Position numbers and translations under genes: made by a program. DNA of 60,812 nucleotides, taken from positions 1 to 60,812 of the forward strand of contig NZ_BBBG01000014.1 in NCBI RefSeq assembly GCF_001315945.1, given 5' to 3'. The notes below the pieces were generated by a model, which worked only from the letters and a program-made list of their open reading frames with translations, did no database searches and was not told the origin of the DNA. Positions within the stretch are counted from its first letter, which is position 1, and the number at the start of each line of letters is the position of its first letter. The stretch is from Methanogenium cariaci JCM 10550 (lineage in GTDB: Archaea; Halobacteriota; Methanomicrobia; Methanomicrobiales; Methanomicrobiaceae). Below are positions 33,349 to 45,689 of the stretch, one piece after another.

Positions 33349-34669
33349 ATGCACCACCAAATGTTTGTTATGCAGACCCTTGTCAGGGAGTGCCTCTCCG
33401 GTGTGCCGGATGAGATTGACGCACTGGCCCGAAGAGAAGGGCTTGATGGACGAAAGATGGCACGTGATGTCGTGCGGGGACGCATCGTTGTTCCGGCAAA
33501 CCCACGACGTGAACACCGCCTCTGTGCCATCGGGTCCGGATGCCGGGTAAAAGTAAATGTGAACATCGGGACATCGGGTGCCCGCTGTGACCCGGACCTT
33601 GAACTGAAGAAGGGCGAGGCGGCGCTTGCAAACGGTGCGGACGCCTTATGGACCTCTCCACCGGGGAGATCTTCACGCGATACGCAAGAGCATTCTGGGA
33701 CTGGATACCACCGTCGGCACGGTGCCCATATACGATGCCGTGCGGCGTGCCGGGAGTGCTCCGGATATCACCGCGGACATCCTCTTCAACACCATCCGTG
33801 ACCACTGCCGTGACGGGGGGGTGGACTTCCTCACCCTGCACTGCGGAGTCAACCATGAGACATTCGCCTCCCTGCGGCGTGACCCCCCCCGGGTGATGGG
33901 TGTGGTCTCACGGGGCGGTGCCTTCCATCTCGCGATGATGGATGCGACCGGTGAGGAGAACCCGCTCTATGCAGAGTATGACTACCTGATGGAGATCCTC
34001 CGGGAAGAGGATGTGTGTATCTCCTTGGGAGACGGGATGCGGCCCGGTGCGGTCGTTGATGCCGGTCGTCAGGCAAAGACGGTGGAATATCTCACCCTCG
34101 GCACCCTCGCCGCACGGGCACAGGAACAGGGTGTCCAGCGGATGATCGAAGGGCCGGGCCATATGCCGGTTGACCAGATCACCTACAATGTGAAGATGAT
34201 CAAGGAACTCACCGATCAGGCACCGCTCTACCTGTTGGGGGGGCCGCTCGTCACCGACATTGTGCCGGGCTATGATCACGTATCCGCCGCTATCGGTGGG
34301 TCGATTGCCGCAATGGCCGGTGCCGACTTCCTGTGTATGGTATCCCCCCCCTCCGAACACCTCGCCCTGCCGGATCTGGCGGATATCGAGGAAGGGACGC
34401 GGGGTGGCAAAAGTTGCCGCACATATCGGGGGGGATACCACCCGTCGACCGGACACGTGGTACAATGAAGGGGGGGAGCGGCAGATGGCCGATGCCGGCG
34501 TGCCCTTGACTGGGATCGGCAGTTCTCTCTTTCCATGTTCCCGGAGCATGCGAGACGGATACATGAACGGGACGGGGGGGAGACAGATACCTGTTCGATG
34601 TGCGGGGGGGATCTCTGTGCCGTGAAGCTGGTCAGTGACATCCTGAGCGAGAACAAAGATCCTGAGTGA
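33349..34669 (+). CDS. thiC: Phosphomethylpyrimidine synthase ThiC (frame-shifted)
   Basis: Radical SAM enzyme making the thiamine pyrimidine HMP-P from AIR. About 440 residues: LVRECLSGVPDEIDALARRE, KVNVNIGTSGARCD, IRKSILGLDTTVGTVPIYD, FLTLHCGVNHETF, VSRGGAFHLAMM, LGDGMRPGAVVDAG, MIEGPGHMPVDQITYNVK, GPLVTDIVPGYDHVSAAIGG and the C-terminal cluster motif CSMCGDLC (C-x2-C-x4-C) after repair. The ATG at 33349 follows AGGA at 33337 with good spacing; ATGs at 33361 and 33370 are alternatives. No thiamine riboswitch is evident upstream. Frame breaks occur near 33648, 33870, 34430, 34470 and 34575, and LLGGPLVTD carries an extra Gly. Confidence 0.95.
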
Positions 34670-34721
34670 TCAGAACCTGAATCACTTGGATCCTGTCCAA
34701 TCCATTTTTCAGATCATTACT

Positions 34722-34828
34722 GTCGGATCATTTTTCCACCCCCCCACCTGCCCGGCTGGGCGGCCACGCTCGTCATGGTGGTGCTGATCGCTGTGGTATT
34801 GTATGGTCTGGAATATATTGGGTTATGA
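34722..34828 (+). CDS. Possible small membrane peptide
   Basis: An open frame ends WAATLVMVVLIAVVLYGLEY, a single hydrophobic span, before the TGA at 34826. It crosses a C7 tract at 34739-34745 and has no clear ATG or ribosome-binding site; an internal ATG at 34776 would leave only the span. It lies in the gap between thiC and the rubredoxin-glutamate synthase gene. Weak evidence; it could be a remnant. Confidence 0.25.
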
Positions 34829-34965
34829 TGGGCAGAGTATTAGATCCGCCCGTTCTCTTTTTCATTGGTGTGCGAATCGCTTTTCCAAGAGCCCGAGGGC
34901 CAAAAGACTAATGAAGGCGAACGGGACACTATCCAAGACCTGTTATGCGGGTGAGGAGGGTGGAT

Positions 34966-36410
34966 ATGTCGTGGTATATGTGCAATGTGTGTCATTCGTT
35001 TACGTATGATGATGACGTGGGATCTGTTGAGGGGAATATTCCTGCCGGGGTGGCACCAGAGAACCTGCCGGACGACTGGGCCTGTCCGGTCTGTATGTCT
35101 GACAAAACGCATCTGAAAAAGAAACCCGGTGCCGCAACGAAGGAGGAACGCACCCCCCCTCCGGTGGAGGCCGACCCGGCGACCCATATCTGCCGGGCAC
35201 CGGATTATATCGAACCACATTTTGTCCATCTCAAGACGATGGCACAGACCGGAGTGCCGGTCATCGAACCGATGCGGACGGCCCGGCTGATGGTCTCATG
35301 GGATGAAATTCTTATTATGGCAGCGGCCCTGCGCCGTCTGCCCCCCCTGAACCCCCCCAATGAAGCGGTGGCAATGGAGACGGTCATAGGCCGAATGCCA
35401 AACAGCCGATGGTTTTGTCGCTTCCGTTCTATGTCACCCATATGTCCTTCGGGGCCCTCTCCCGTGAAATAAAGATTGCTCTTGCACAGGGGGGAGTGCC
35501 CGTGCAAAAACGGCATGCTGTTCCGGGGAAGGAGGCATTCTTCCGGCAGAGTTTGAACAGGCCTACCGGTATATCTTTGAGTATGTGCCGAACCGTTACA
35601 GCGCCACACCGGAGTATATGCAGACCGCAGACGCGATAGAGATCAAGATAAGCCAGTCGGCCAAACCGGGCATGGGGGGATTTTTGCCCGGTGCGAAGGT
35701 CACTGAAGAAATAGCCACTATCCGGGGATTCCCGCAGGGACATGATATCGAGAGTCCCGCCCGGTTTGATGACATCCGCTCCACGGAAGACCTGAAGGCA
35801 AAGGTGGATTACCTGCGGGATGTCTCCGGCGGCAGGCCCATCGGTATCAAGTTTGCCGCGGGTGATGTCGAAGGAGACCTCGAGGTGGCTATTGCGGCAG
35901 AACCGGATTTCATCACCATCGACGGCCGTCCGGGTGCCACCGCGGCCGCACCGAAGGCCATAAAGGACGCGACTGCTGTCCCGACAATATATGCACTGGA
36001 TCGGGCCCGACAGTACATGGATGACCACGGGGGGGTGGAGGGCATCTCTCTGGTCATGACCGGCGGGTTTCGCATATCAGCAGATATTGCCAAAGGTCTT
36101 GCGCTCGGTGCCGATGCGATTGCGCTGGGAACGGCCCCCCTGATCGCTGCCGGGTGTGACCAGTACCGCATCTGTCATACCGGTGACTGCCCCCACCGGG
36201 GGGGTGACGACTCAGAAAGCGAGTCTCCGTGCACGGGTAGATCCAAAGGGTGCCGCGGATGGTGTCGCCCGGTTCTTTGCCGCCACACGGACAGAACTTG
36301 AGGACTTTGCCCGTCTCTGTGGTCATCATGATGTCCATAACTTCTCGGTGCGTGATCTCTGCACCATCAGTTCTGAGATATCGGATTATACCCGTATCCG
36401 GCATGTCTGA
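34966..36410 (+). CDS. Rubredoxin-fused archaeal glutamate synthase domain protein
   Basis: About 480 residues. The N-terminal 55 residues are a rubredoxin: MSWYMCNVCHSFTYDDDVG and DDWACPVCMSDK (two CxxC pairs). The rest is an FMN-binding glutamate synthase domain: VTHMSFGALSREIKIALA, a repaired SAHAKTACCSGEGG, IEIKISQSAKPGMGGFLPG, GIKFAAGDVEGDL, FITIDGRPGATAAAPK, VMTGGFRISADIAKGLALG and the restored cluster motif CHTGDCPTGVTTQ. The ATG at 34966 is preceded by GAGGAGG, so the ATG at 34945 is not preferred. It probably transfers electrons from rubredoxin to the synthase domain. Breaks near 35345, 35390, 35490 and 36199. Confidence 0.87.
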
Positions 36411-36429
36411 ACCGATTCCTCAATTTTTG

Positions 36430-36446
36430 CACCATTTTTTTTGTTT
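36430..36446 (+). terminator. Possible T-rich terminator after the glutamate synthase gene
   Basis: A run of eight T followed by GTTTT lies about 25 bases after the stop codon at 36410 and before the next gene, as expected for intrinsic termination by archaeal RNA polymerase. Confidence 0.4.
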
Positions 36447-36461
36447 TCCGATACAGAATTG

Positions 36462-36469
36462 TTTATATG
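36462..36469 (+). promoter_or_regulatory. Possible TATA box of the CBS-PAS kinase gene
   Basis: TTTATATG lies only about 17 bases from the ATG at 36483. If it is used, the transcript would begin near 36492 and the true start could be the ATG at 36513 (MPPEDHHHP). Confidence 0.35.
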
Positions 36470-36482
36470 AGAATGAAAGTTA

Positions 36483-38352
36483 ATGGTTGAATACATACGA
36501 GCTGAGTCTGTTATGCCACCTGAAGATCATCATCACCCAATCTCCATTGCCTCCTGCGTACAGATAACAACGCTCATGACCCGTGATCTTGTCTCTGTCC
36601 CCCCCCGGGTGCGTCTGTCTCTGCGTCTGCGGCCCGGATGGCAGAACGCCGGATTGGGAGTTGTCTTGTCATGGACAACGGGGTGCTCAGGGGGTATCAT
36701 CACCGAACAGGATCTCACCCGTAAAGTGGTGGCGGTGGGAGGTAATCCCGGGGGGGAAATTCCGGTCTCGGCAATCATGTCGTCACCGGTTGTCAGTCTT
36801 GGCACAGGCGCGACGGTCGGTGAAGCCGCCGACCTGATGATCCAGTACAATATCCGCCGCATTGTGGTGGAAGATGAGGGCCGGACGGTGGGCATTGTGA
36901 CCGCACGCGATGTGCTTGGCTTTGCAAGTGATATGAACAACATTCTCCAGGATCTCTCGGGAATGTACGGGACACTGATGTTTCTTGACTCCGATATGCA
37001 GGTGCTCTGGGTCAACAAACAGTCGAAGGATACGGATGTCACAGGCGGATCTAAACCGGTGCACTGTTATGAACTCCTGCATTCCAGCACCCGTCCCTGT
37101 CATGGCTGTCCTCTCACACTTGCCGGTACCACTCCGGGAAAAACGGTGCTGACATCAGAAATAATCGATAATGATCACCGTATCTGGCAGGTGCAGTGCC
37201 ATCCGGTCAGCTGGGGGGGAGGGGGGGCATGTCCTCGGGGGGGTGATCGAGTCGGCCATTGAGGTCACGCGGGAACGGGAACTGGAACTGGCACTCCGGG
37301 AGCACCAGGACCGCCTGCATGTTGCGGTTGAAGGTGCGGATATCGAGACCTGGTACTATCGTGCAGGTCTGGACAAAACGGTGATCGGGGCTGATGGAGG
37401 GGTGGTTTTTGCGCCCGACAGCCGGTTTTCCGGAACCGGAGAGATGTTCGGATACCTGCAGACGAGGGTGCATCCCGATGATCTGACGGTCTTCCGGGAG
37501 ATGATGGTGTCCCTTGTTTCGGGGGGGGCAGAACACTTATGGGAAGGCCAGTTCCGCATTACCGTTCCCGGAGGCGGATGGCGATGGGTACGGGCGATGG
37601 GCCGGGTCATTGAGACTGCGCCTGACGGGACGGCCGTGGCCATTGCCGGGGGGGTCAATATTGATATCACGGATCTCACCAACTATCAGGCGGCCATTCA
37701 CCGGGCAAACAAAAAACTCAATCTGCTCGCATCGGTCACCCGGCACGATATTCTCAACCAGGTGAGCGCGATTATGCTTGCCGGTGAACTGCTGGAGATG
37801 GATGGGTATCTGGACGGTGACGGCGAACTTGCGGAGACAATCAAACGGATTATTTCCTCTGCAGGCACCATCGAACGCCAGATCCTCTTTACGCAGGAGT
37901 ATCAGGGCCTTGGGGGGGAGGCCGACCCGGAGTGGCAGGACGTCTCTCTCCTTGTCGGAAAGGCTGCAAAGGAGTTCGAGCAGAATGGTGTCACGGTTGC
38001 CTGTGCATGTGAAGGGCTGGCTGTCTATGCAGACCCGATGTTTGGGAATGTCATTTTTAATCTCATTGATAATGCCATCCGTCACGGCACCGGCACCACC
38101 CACGTTTCCATCGGGTTTAGAGATACCAAAACAGGAGGGATACTCGTTGCTGAAGACGATGGCAGTGGTGTGCCTGTGGATCTCAAGGAACGAATTTTCA
38201 ACCGTGGCTTTGGAAAAAATACCGGATTTGGTCTGTTCCTCTCCCGTGAGATCCTGGAGATCACCGGTATTTCAATCCGTGAATGCGGAGAACCCGGCGA
38301 GGGAGCCCGGTTTGAGATGTTGATTCCGCATTCTGGATATCGTATCGCCTGA
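36483..38352 (+). CDS. Sensor histidine kinase with CBS pair and PAS domains
   Basis: About 620 residues, cytoplasmic (no membrane span). An N-terminal CBS pair (TTLMTRDLVSVPPG-like, GIITEQDLTRKVVAVG, VSAIMSSPVVSLG, NIRRIVVEDEGRTVGIVTAR), then a PAS-like region with HSSTRPCHGCPLTLAGTTPG, a PAS/PAC domain (MFGYLQTRVHPDDLTVF, WVRAMGRVI) and a kinase core: phospho-acceptor SVTRHDILNQVSAI near residue 418, N box NVIFNLIDNAIRHG, G1 EDDGSGVP and GFGKNTGFGLFLSREIL. The RHD motif is typical of methanogen kinases. Breaks at 36601 (C7) and 37210-37240. CBS domains suggest adenine-nucleotide sensing. No regulator is adjacent on this strand. Confidence 0.88.
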
Positions 38353-38438
38353 GTGCAAAGAACCCGGTTTATCAGAGAAAGGTATACCTGCCGGGAAGAT
38401 GATAACAGGATATCAGACGGGGGGGAGATACAGAAGAT

Positions 38439-38861
38439 ATGCCAGAGAAGATACCGGTATGCCCGGAATGCGGGAATCCGCTTCCCGAAGGAATGACGGG
38501 TCTTTGCCCGACCTGCAGGGAATGGAAAAAGTCCGCACCTCCCCCGCCGCAGAAGAATGTGCATGCGGCAGTGGTGCTCTCGTTCTTTTTCCCCGGCTTT
38601 GGTCAGGTCTATAACGGTCAGTACAAAAAAGGCATCCTTGTGCTGGTGGCAACGATATTCGGCTTATATTTTTTCCTCGTTCCGGGTCTTGTCATCCTCT
38701 GTGCCGGGGTGTATGATGCCTACCGGACGGCCCTGCGGCAGAACGACGGTAGCATGCCGTTTTGTGAGATGCATGTCTACCACATTGTCCTGTATGTGAT
38801 CATCTTCATTCTCGTCTGCTTTGCCGCGATGTCGGTCTCATCCATCTTTATGATACCATGA
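38439..38861 (+). CDS. Zinc-ribbon membrane protein (TM2-like)
   Basis: 140 residues. It starts MPEKIPVCPECGNPLPEG with a second pair in GLCPTCREW (zinc ribbon), a proline linker, and then a membrane domain VVLSFFFPGFGQVYNGQYKK that matches the GxGxFYxGxxxxG pattern of TM2-type proteins, followed by two more hydrophobic spans. The frame is intact. Function unknown. Confidence 0.8.
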   Translation: MPEKIPVCPECGNPLPEGMTGLCPTCREWKKSAPPPPQKNVHAAVVLSFFFPGFGQVYNGQYKKGILVLVATIFGLYFFLVPGLVILCAGVYDAYRTALRQNDGSMPFCEMHVYHIVLYVIIFILVCFAAMSVSSIFMIP

Positions 38862-38904
38862 ACCCCCCCTTTTCTTTCGTTGCATTTTTTAGTTCAAACC
38901 CTTC

Positions 38905-38914
38905 TTTTAATATG
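38905..38914 (+). promoter_or_regulatory. Probable TATA box of the COG1237 gene
   Basis: TTTTAATATG is centred about 27 bases before 38936, so the message would start at or just before the ATG at 38937 or 38943 (leaderless or nearly so). Confidence 0.45.
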
Positions 38915-38936
38915 CTGACAGGCAAATATCCGGACA

Positions 38937-39823
38937 ATGGCGATGGAATGCACAATACTGGCTGACAATACCGCTCTTACCGACCGTTATCTTCTCTCGG
39001 AATCCGGGTTCTCCGCATTCATCCGGGACGGAGATGTGCGGGTGCTTTTTGATACCGGATTTTCCGGTGTGTTTCTGGATAATGCACGACGGATGGCCAT
39101 TGAACCGGCGGATGCTACCCATATAATCTTTTCCCACGGGCACCTGGATCATACCTGGGGCATGCAGGCCCTGCTGCCGGAACTCGGCAACGAGACGACC
39201 GAGGGTGAAGGTCACCCGTCTCCAATATTCCTCTCCCACCCGGAAGCCTATCTGCCCCCCCGCAGGCGTCCGGGGGGGAGTTCTGAGATCGGCACGCTCT
39301 ACCATGCGGATATTCTGGCTCGGTTTGGCACGGTGCAGCTCTCAAAGGAGCCGGTCTGGCTCACGGACCGTCTGGTTTTTCTGGGTGAGATCCCCCCCGG
39401 GTGCATGCCTGGGAGTCCTTCACCCCCCCGAATGCAGAACTGACGCTTGGGGACGGCACCACGGCACCGGATCATCTGACCGATGACACGGCACTTGCCT
39501 ACAAAAGTGACACGGGCCTGGTGATCATCAGCGGCTGTTCGCATTCCGGGATTGCAAATATCATTGACCATGCCCGGACCGTCTGCGGCGATGACCGTAT
39601 CCGCTCGGTTATTGGCGGCCTTCACCTGATGTACGCCGACCAGGATCGCATTGACCGGACGACCCGCTTCCTTGAGAATCTGAACCTCGAATCACTGCAC
39701 GCCTGCCACTGCACTGGGTTTGCAGCCCTGCACACCTTCTCCAAAACCCTGCCCCCTGAAAGAGACCGGCACCGGGCTGAAGACGGTGTGGTGATCCTGA
39801 CCCTCTTCATCTTCTCCCCCTAA
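38937..39823 (+). CDS. MBL-fold protein, COG1237 family
   Basis: About 295 residues of the metallo-beta-lactamase family annotated in methanogens as 7,8-dihydropterin-6-yl-methyl-beta-ribofuranosylaminobenzene 5'-phosphate synthase-like. ECTILADNTAL, VLFDTGFSGVFLDNA, IIFSHGHLDHTWGMQALLP (HxHxDH), then after a break near 39398 ELTLGDGTTAPDH, VIISGCSHSGIANIIDHAR, VIGGLHLMYADQDRI and HACHCTGFAA. LPPRRRPGGSSE carries extra residues at two tracts. A role in tetrahydromethanopterin chemistry is suggested by the family name only. Confidence 0.85.
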
Positions 39824-39861
39824 CAGAAAAGGTCATGGCATGAGGGCTCATAATCCAGAGT

Positions 39862-40044
39862 ATGAAAAACGTTGAGATGACTCTTGAAGGCACCATCCTT
39901 ACGATGAAGATTGATATATCCAAAGACTTTGGGCCGTCCAAATCAGGAAAGTCCATCACGATTGCATCGACCGAGGGCAACATCTCCCTCCCTGACGCTG
40001 AAGATGTCAAGATCGGCCTGAACGTGTATAAAAGTAATAAGTAG
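39862..40044 (+). CDS. Conserved small protein of unknown function
   Basis: 60 residues: MKNVEMTLEGTILTMKIDIS, then DFGPSKSGKSITIAS and IGLNVYKSNK. The central FGPSKSGKS(I/M)xIAS pattern recurs in many small archaeal and bacterial hypothetical proteins as I recall them. It resembles a P-loop in spacing but is too short to be an NTPase. The frame is intact and the protein is predicted to be mainly beta. Confidence 0.7.
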   Translation: MKNVEMTLEGTILTMKIDISKDFGPSKSGKSITIASTEGNISLPDAEDVKIGLNVYKSNK

Positions 40045-40200
40045 AGAGTTTGAATTGACCTCTGGCAAAGGCGGGTCCGGTTATCAGTCCGTTTTCTGTT
40101 GGAGCGTATGCAGGGGGGGGATTGCCATTCTGAAGTATCGGCCTGGTATGCCCCCGGCACGCCGGTTACACAGAAAATATCACGAGAGTATCGTGCCCAC

Positions 40201-40583
40201 CTACCCGGTGATACCGTTGTTCAGGGTAGTGATGAGCATCTGTTTATTGATTGGTTTCGGGAGGAAGGCATATGGTCTCACTTTCTCCGCCCGTTCCTTT
40301 GTCCGGGGGGGTCCGTGTATGCGGTGAGGAATATAATGGGTATGCTGGAGAACTCCCTGATTAGGGTTGCTGCCTCAATGCCGTCCATATCTTCATCCAG
40401 GTTGATATCCATCAGCATGATATCGGGGGGGTTATTCTCCCGGACACAGTCTACCGCTTCCCTGCCGGTCTTTACCGTGCAGACGACGTTAAAATCCTCG
40501 CGTGTCAGTAGTTCACGTAGGAGCATTGCAATCATTCCCTCGTCTTCAACGATGCCGACGGAGCGCTTCTCATTCTCTTTCAT
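40201..40583 (-). CDS. Response regulator receiver protein (frame-shifted)
   Basis: About 127 residues, a stand-alone CheY-like receiver: SVGIVEDEGMIAMLLRELL (acidic pocket), phospho-acceptor MLMDINLDEDMDGIEAA, IIFLTAYTD (switch Thr) and, after repair of the tract near 40303, ERAEKVRPYAFLPKPIN with the conserved Lys. It ends at a TAG at 40201. It lies 36 bases downstream of a sensor kinase on the same strand and is presumably its output or an intermediate receiver. Confidence 0.88.
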
Positions 40584-40619
40584 GTTGTATCTTTTTTCTC
40601 CCTGACTGTTTCTGAAGAA

Positions 40620-42788
40620 TCATGTGGTGTCGGGTGGGAACCGTATTGTCCATGTGGTTCCTCCAGGACCGGTTGTTATCTCGTAGCTGCCGTCAAGCTG
40701 ATACTCAACAAACGTTTTTACCATCGTATCCCGAGAGATGTCGCCTGTTCCGGTTCAAATCCTTCCGGAAACCCAACCCCCCGAATCCCTGACGATGAGC
40801 ACGGTTTTTGCACCGTCACATTGCATCTGTATGTCGATTATACCTTCTGTCAATCCGGTAAAGGCATACTTCATCACGTTTGTGAGGAGTTCATTGATGA
40901 TGAGGCTCACCGGAATCGCCTTGTCCAGCGAGAGTGTGCAGGTCTCAGCCTTCACTACAAGGCTGGCCTTTGCTGCATCCGGGAAGGTGCAGATGATGTC
41001 GTGGGCCAGGTGTTCAAAATGGTGCTGGACATCAATTACTCCAAAGGAGTCCGAACGGTAGAGTTCTTCATGAACCGCAGCCATTGAGCGTATACGGCAT
41101 TCGGCTTCGCGTATCTGGGCCGCCACGTGGGGGGGTTCATTCTTCTCTTCCTTGATTGCCTGCATCTCAAGCATGGAAGAGACAACCGCGAGGTTGTTTT
41201 TTACCCGGTGGTGTACCTCCTGCAGGAGAACGGTCTTCTCCTGCAGGGAACCCTGAATTTTTTCTTCCGCCTCTTTTTGTTCGGTGATATCCATACCGAC
41301 GGACTGGTACTCGATCACTGTCCCGTCTTTGTCACAGATGACGTGATCATCCCAGCGGTGCCAGCGGATATTGTCATCGCTGAGCACAACACGCTGTTCA
41401 ATCGTCCGGTGTGCAGCGCCGGAACGTAGGGAGGCAAAGTGTGCTGCGACCCGGTCCCGGTCCTCCTCATATATCCGGGTACGAAACTTCATCCCTTTGG
41501 CTGCATCCGGGTTCAGACCGAAGTAGCGTGCATAGGCGGAGTTGATGAAGATGATGGTGCCGTCGACCCGGAACCGGGTGATCATCTCGGTCTGGCCCTC
41601 CACCACTGAGCGGTAGAGAGTTTCGTTTTTCGTGAGCAGTGCCCGGGTATTTGTGAGTGCCACATTCTGGACGATGAGGATAATTACCAGAACGCCGAGG
41701 ATGAGCGCAACCGTCATGATACCGATCGCAGCTCCACGGTCAACGGTGATAAAATCGGGCGGCCGGTTGATAATGGTTGAATCCTTGGGCAGGGCCGATT
41801 CCTGGATACCAAAGCGCTGCATCTCCGTATAGTCAAAAACAGGTGTAATATTCGCGGTGTAGATGATCGGGTCTGTTTCCCGGCCCGGTGCCTCATCAAG
41901 CACCCATACTGCCTGAGTGCCGGCATCATATCCCAGATCATAGGGTGAGATCTGCACCCCGCCGACCACACCGATGTTATTGAACATACTCGATGTGGAA
42001 TAGATGGGAACCGGGCTCGCTGTAGAGAGTTCAGCAGAAATCTCATCGATATGGTAGGGGGGGTGAGGTCCCGGTCACTCAGGTAGTAGGTGAGGATCAG
42101 GACGGCTGCCGTCTCCGGCAGGTCTGCCAGGTCTGCACTGATGGTACTGATGTCAGCACCCGCCTCCGGGTAGAGAAAGCTGATGGTGCCGGTATATTCG
42201 CTGGCCTGTTCATCGATCCGGTCCCGGATGGCACGGCCGGTGTAGGTATTATCCAGAATCACATAGATGGTGTCGGTCACGGGGGGGTTGATTGCCCGGA
42301 TTGCATCGACCATCTCCTGCAAGGGCACTTCCTCCAGTGTCCCGATATAGAATGGCGTATCTTCACCTGCCTCTGGCAGGTTGGATGCATTGTTTATCCC
42401 CCCCGTGAAGACGACCGGGACACCCGAAAAGAGCCGGTCGCCGTATTCGTCCATAAAGAGGAGAGCGGCGTCATCAGAGGCGATGACCACATCCGCTGGC
42501 GGTTGCATATTTATGGGCGAAGGTATGGTAGAGGTTTTCAAAATGGGTTGCGTCACTGATGACCTTTGCGTCCAGATATTCGATGGATAACTGGAGGTGT
42601 GTGCGTTCGGAATCTGCGATGGCCGCCTCTATGCCTGCTTCAATCTCCTGGTTCCAGATGTAGCTCGGGCCGTATGAACTGATATAGATAATCTGGTCCT
42701 GTCCTTCGGTCTCAGCCGCAGCCGCGGGCAGGATGAGGAGTGTAATAATAAGAATTCCTGCCGCCAGGCTCCAGGGTTCCGGTCGCAT
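40620..42788 (-). CDS. Sensor histidine kinase with extracellular ABC-type substrate-binding domain
   Basis: About 720 residues. Signal peptide (LAAGILIITLLILPAAAA), an ABC substrate-binding-like sensor domain (IIYISSYGPSYIWNQEIEAG, VVIASDDAALLFMDEYGD, GVPVVFTGGINNASNLPE), a membrane span (ALILGVLVIILIVQNVAL near 365), a PAS domain (FINSAYARYFGLNPDAAKG, VGMDITEQKEAEEK) and a HisKA_2-type kinase: LLQEVHHRVKNNLAVVSSML near 525, PVSLIINELLTNVMKYAF, and repaired VRDSGVGFPEGFEP with FPPDTT at the end. Breaks near 42505, 42058 and 40778. The sensor domain is of the type that reads small ligands outside the cell. The receiver gene at 40201 follows. Confidence 0.86.
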
Positions 42789-42817
42789 CTATAGATGCGT
42801 GGGGGGGTGCTTAAGAG

Positions 42818-42825
42818 GTATAAAT
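42818..42825 (-). promoter_or_regulatory. Probable TATA box of the sensor kinase gene
   Basis: ATTTATAC on the minus strand is centred about 33 bases upstream of the ATG at 42788. Confidence 0.45.
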
Positions 42826-42895
42826 GGATTTTATTGTGCACGTATTTTCCGGAGAATATGAGCCGTAAAGATTGTTTTTGAATGATAAATGGGGA

Positions 42896-43285
42896 TTATG
42901 CCTTCAGGATACGCACCGCAAGGTGGGCGGCATTGGCCCCCCCGTTTCCGATACCGACACAGGCCACCGGGACACCACGGGGCATCTGTGCGATTGCAAG
43001 GAGGGCGTCAATACCGCCGAGGGTGCCTGCCGCAACGGGCACACCGATCACCGGTTTTTCCGTCAGGGATGCAACAACTCCGGGAAGTGCGGCGGAGAGT
43101 CCTGCGACCGTGATGAATACCCGTGCCTCTGAATTCTTCACGTATGCGGAGAGTTCCTCTGGGTTCCGGTGTGCGGAGAGTACCTGAAAGTCATAGGTGA
43201 TGCCCTCTTCTTCGAGTACACTCGTTGCTTTGCTCACAATTTCTCCGTCTGATGCCGATCCGGCGATCACAGCTATGTCTGCCAT
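42896..43285 (-). CDS. purE: Phosphoribosylaminoimidazole carboxylase catalytic subunit PurE
   Basis: 129 residues with intact frame: [75 protein letters not shown] and [16 protein letters not shown] are the PurE blocks in order. It catalyses a carboxylation/mutase step giving CAIR in purine synthesis. The ATG at 43285 is preferred over upstream in-frame codons because it gives the family N terminus. No purK is adjacent. Confidence 0.95.
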   Translation of the reverse strand: MADIAVIAGSASDGEIVSKATSVLEEEGITYDFQVLSAHRNPEELSAYVKNSEARVFITVAGLSAALPGVVASLTEKPVIGVPVAAGTLGGIDALLAIAQMPRGVPVACVGIGNGGANAAHLAVRILKA

Positions 43286-43544
43286 TGCCAGAGTGTATCG
43301 AAGTCTCTGCATAAAGAGGTTGACTTTGGTGGAGTTCAGAGAGGTAAAAAAGTGCGCCGGGGAGACATCGGGGCACCGTCTGCCGGGAAGTCCCGGCCCT
43401 GCAGATGGTATGTACGGGAGTGACGCCGGTGTCATACGGCCGGTGATCAATAGGTCTTAGGGTAGCCAGAATCATGCCTGAATACCGGCCACCCTGCATA
43501 ACCTCCATATGGCATTACCGCTAAAAATTATCCCACTGATCAAT

Positions 43545-45147
<1,603 letters not shown>

Positions 45148-45217
45148 TACTTTTTTAAAATCCCGTGTTCATCCCCTTCCTCTGTCTTCCGTCCTGCCCC
45201 CACTTTCGGGAAGCATC

Positions 45218-45227
45218 ACTTTTATGG
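45218..45227 (+). promoter_or_regulatory. Possible TATA box of ribH
   Basis: ACTTTTATGG lies about 60 bases before the ATG at 45282, giving a predicted leader of about 30 bases with a GAAGAGAAG purine stretch next to the start. Confidence 0.35.
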
Positions 45228-45281
45228 GATAACTGCCAATCTCTATTTACCTGAAACGTACGATACGGAGCTGAAGAGAAG

Positions 45282-45689
45282 ATGGGAATTAAACTCGGAT
45301 TTGTCGTCGCGGAATTTAACCGCGACCTGACCTATATGATGGAAATTGAAGGCGAAGAGCATGCAAAGTTCCTCGGTGCGGAAGTGACCGAGAAGTTCTA
45401 TGTACCTGGCGCCTACGACATGCCGCTTGCCATCAAGAAGCTGCTTGAAGACGGCAATGTCGATGCCGTGGTGACCATCGGATGCGTGATTGAGGGTGCC
45501 ACCCAGCACGACGAGATTGTCGTCCAGCACGCCGCCCGGAAGATCATCGATCTCTCTCTGGAATACAACAAGCCGGTCACCCTCGGTATCTCCGGACCCG
45601 GCATGTCCCGCCTTGAGGCGCACCAGAGAATCGATTACGCCCGCCGTGCGGTTGAGTCGGCAATCAAGCTGGTTCAGCGGTTAGCATGA
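45282..45689 (+). CDS. ribH: 6,7-dimethyl-8-ribityllumazine synthase RibH
   Basis: 135 residues with intact frame. [56 protein letters not shown] and [16 protein letters not shown] contain the substrate-binding FN, the PGAYD(M/I)P block and the catalytic His of QHDE. It condenses the ribityl pyrimidine with dihydroxybutanone phosphate; RibC acts next. The stop overlaps the next start (ATGA at 45686). Confidence 0.95.
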   Translation: MGIKLGFVVAEFNRDLTYMMEIEGEEHAKFLGAEVTEKFYVPGAYDMPLAIKKLLEDGNVDAVVTIGCVIEGATQHDEIVVQHAARKIIDLSLEYNKPVTLGISGPGMSRLEAHQRIDYARRAVESAIKLVQRLA

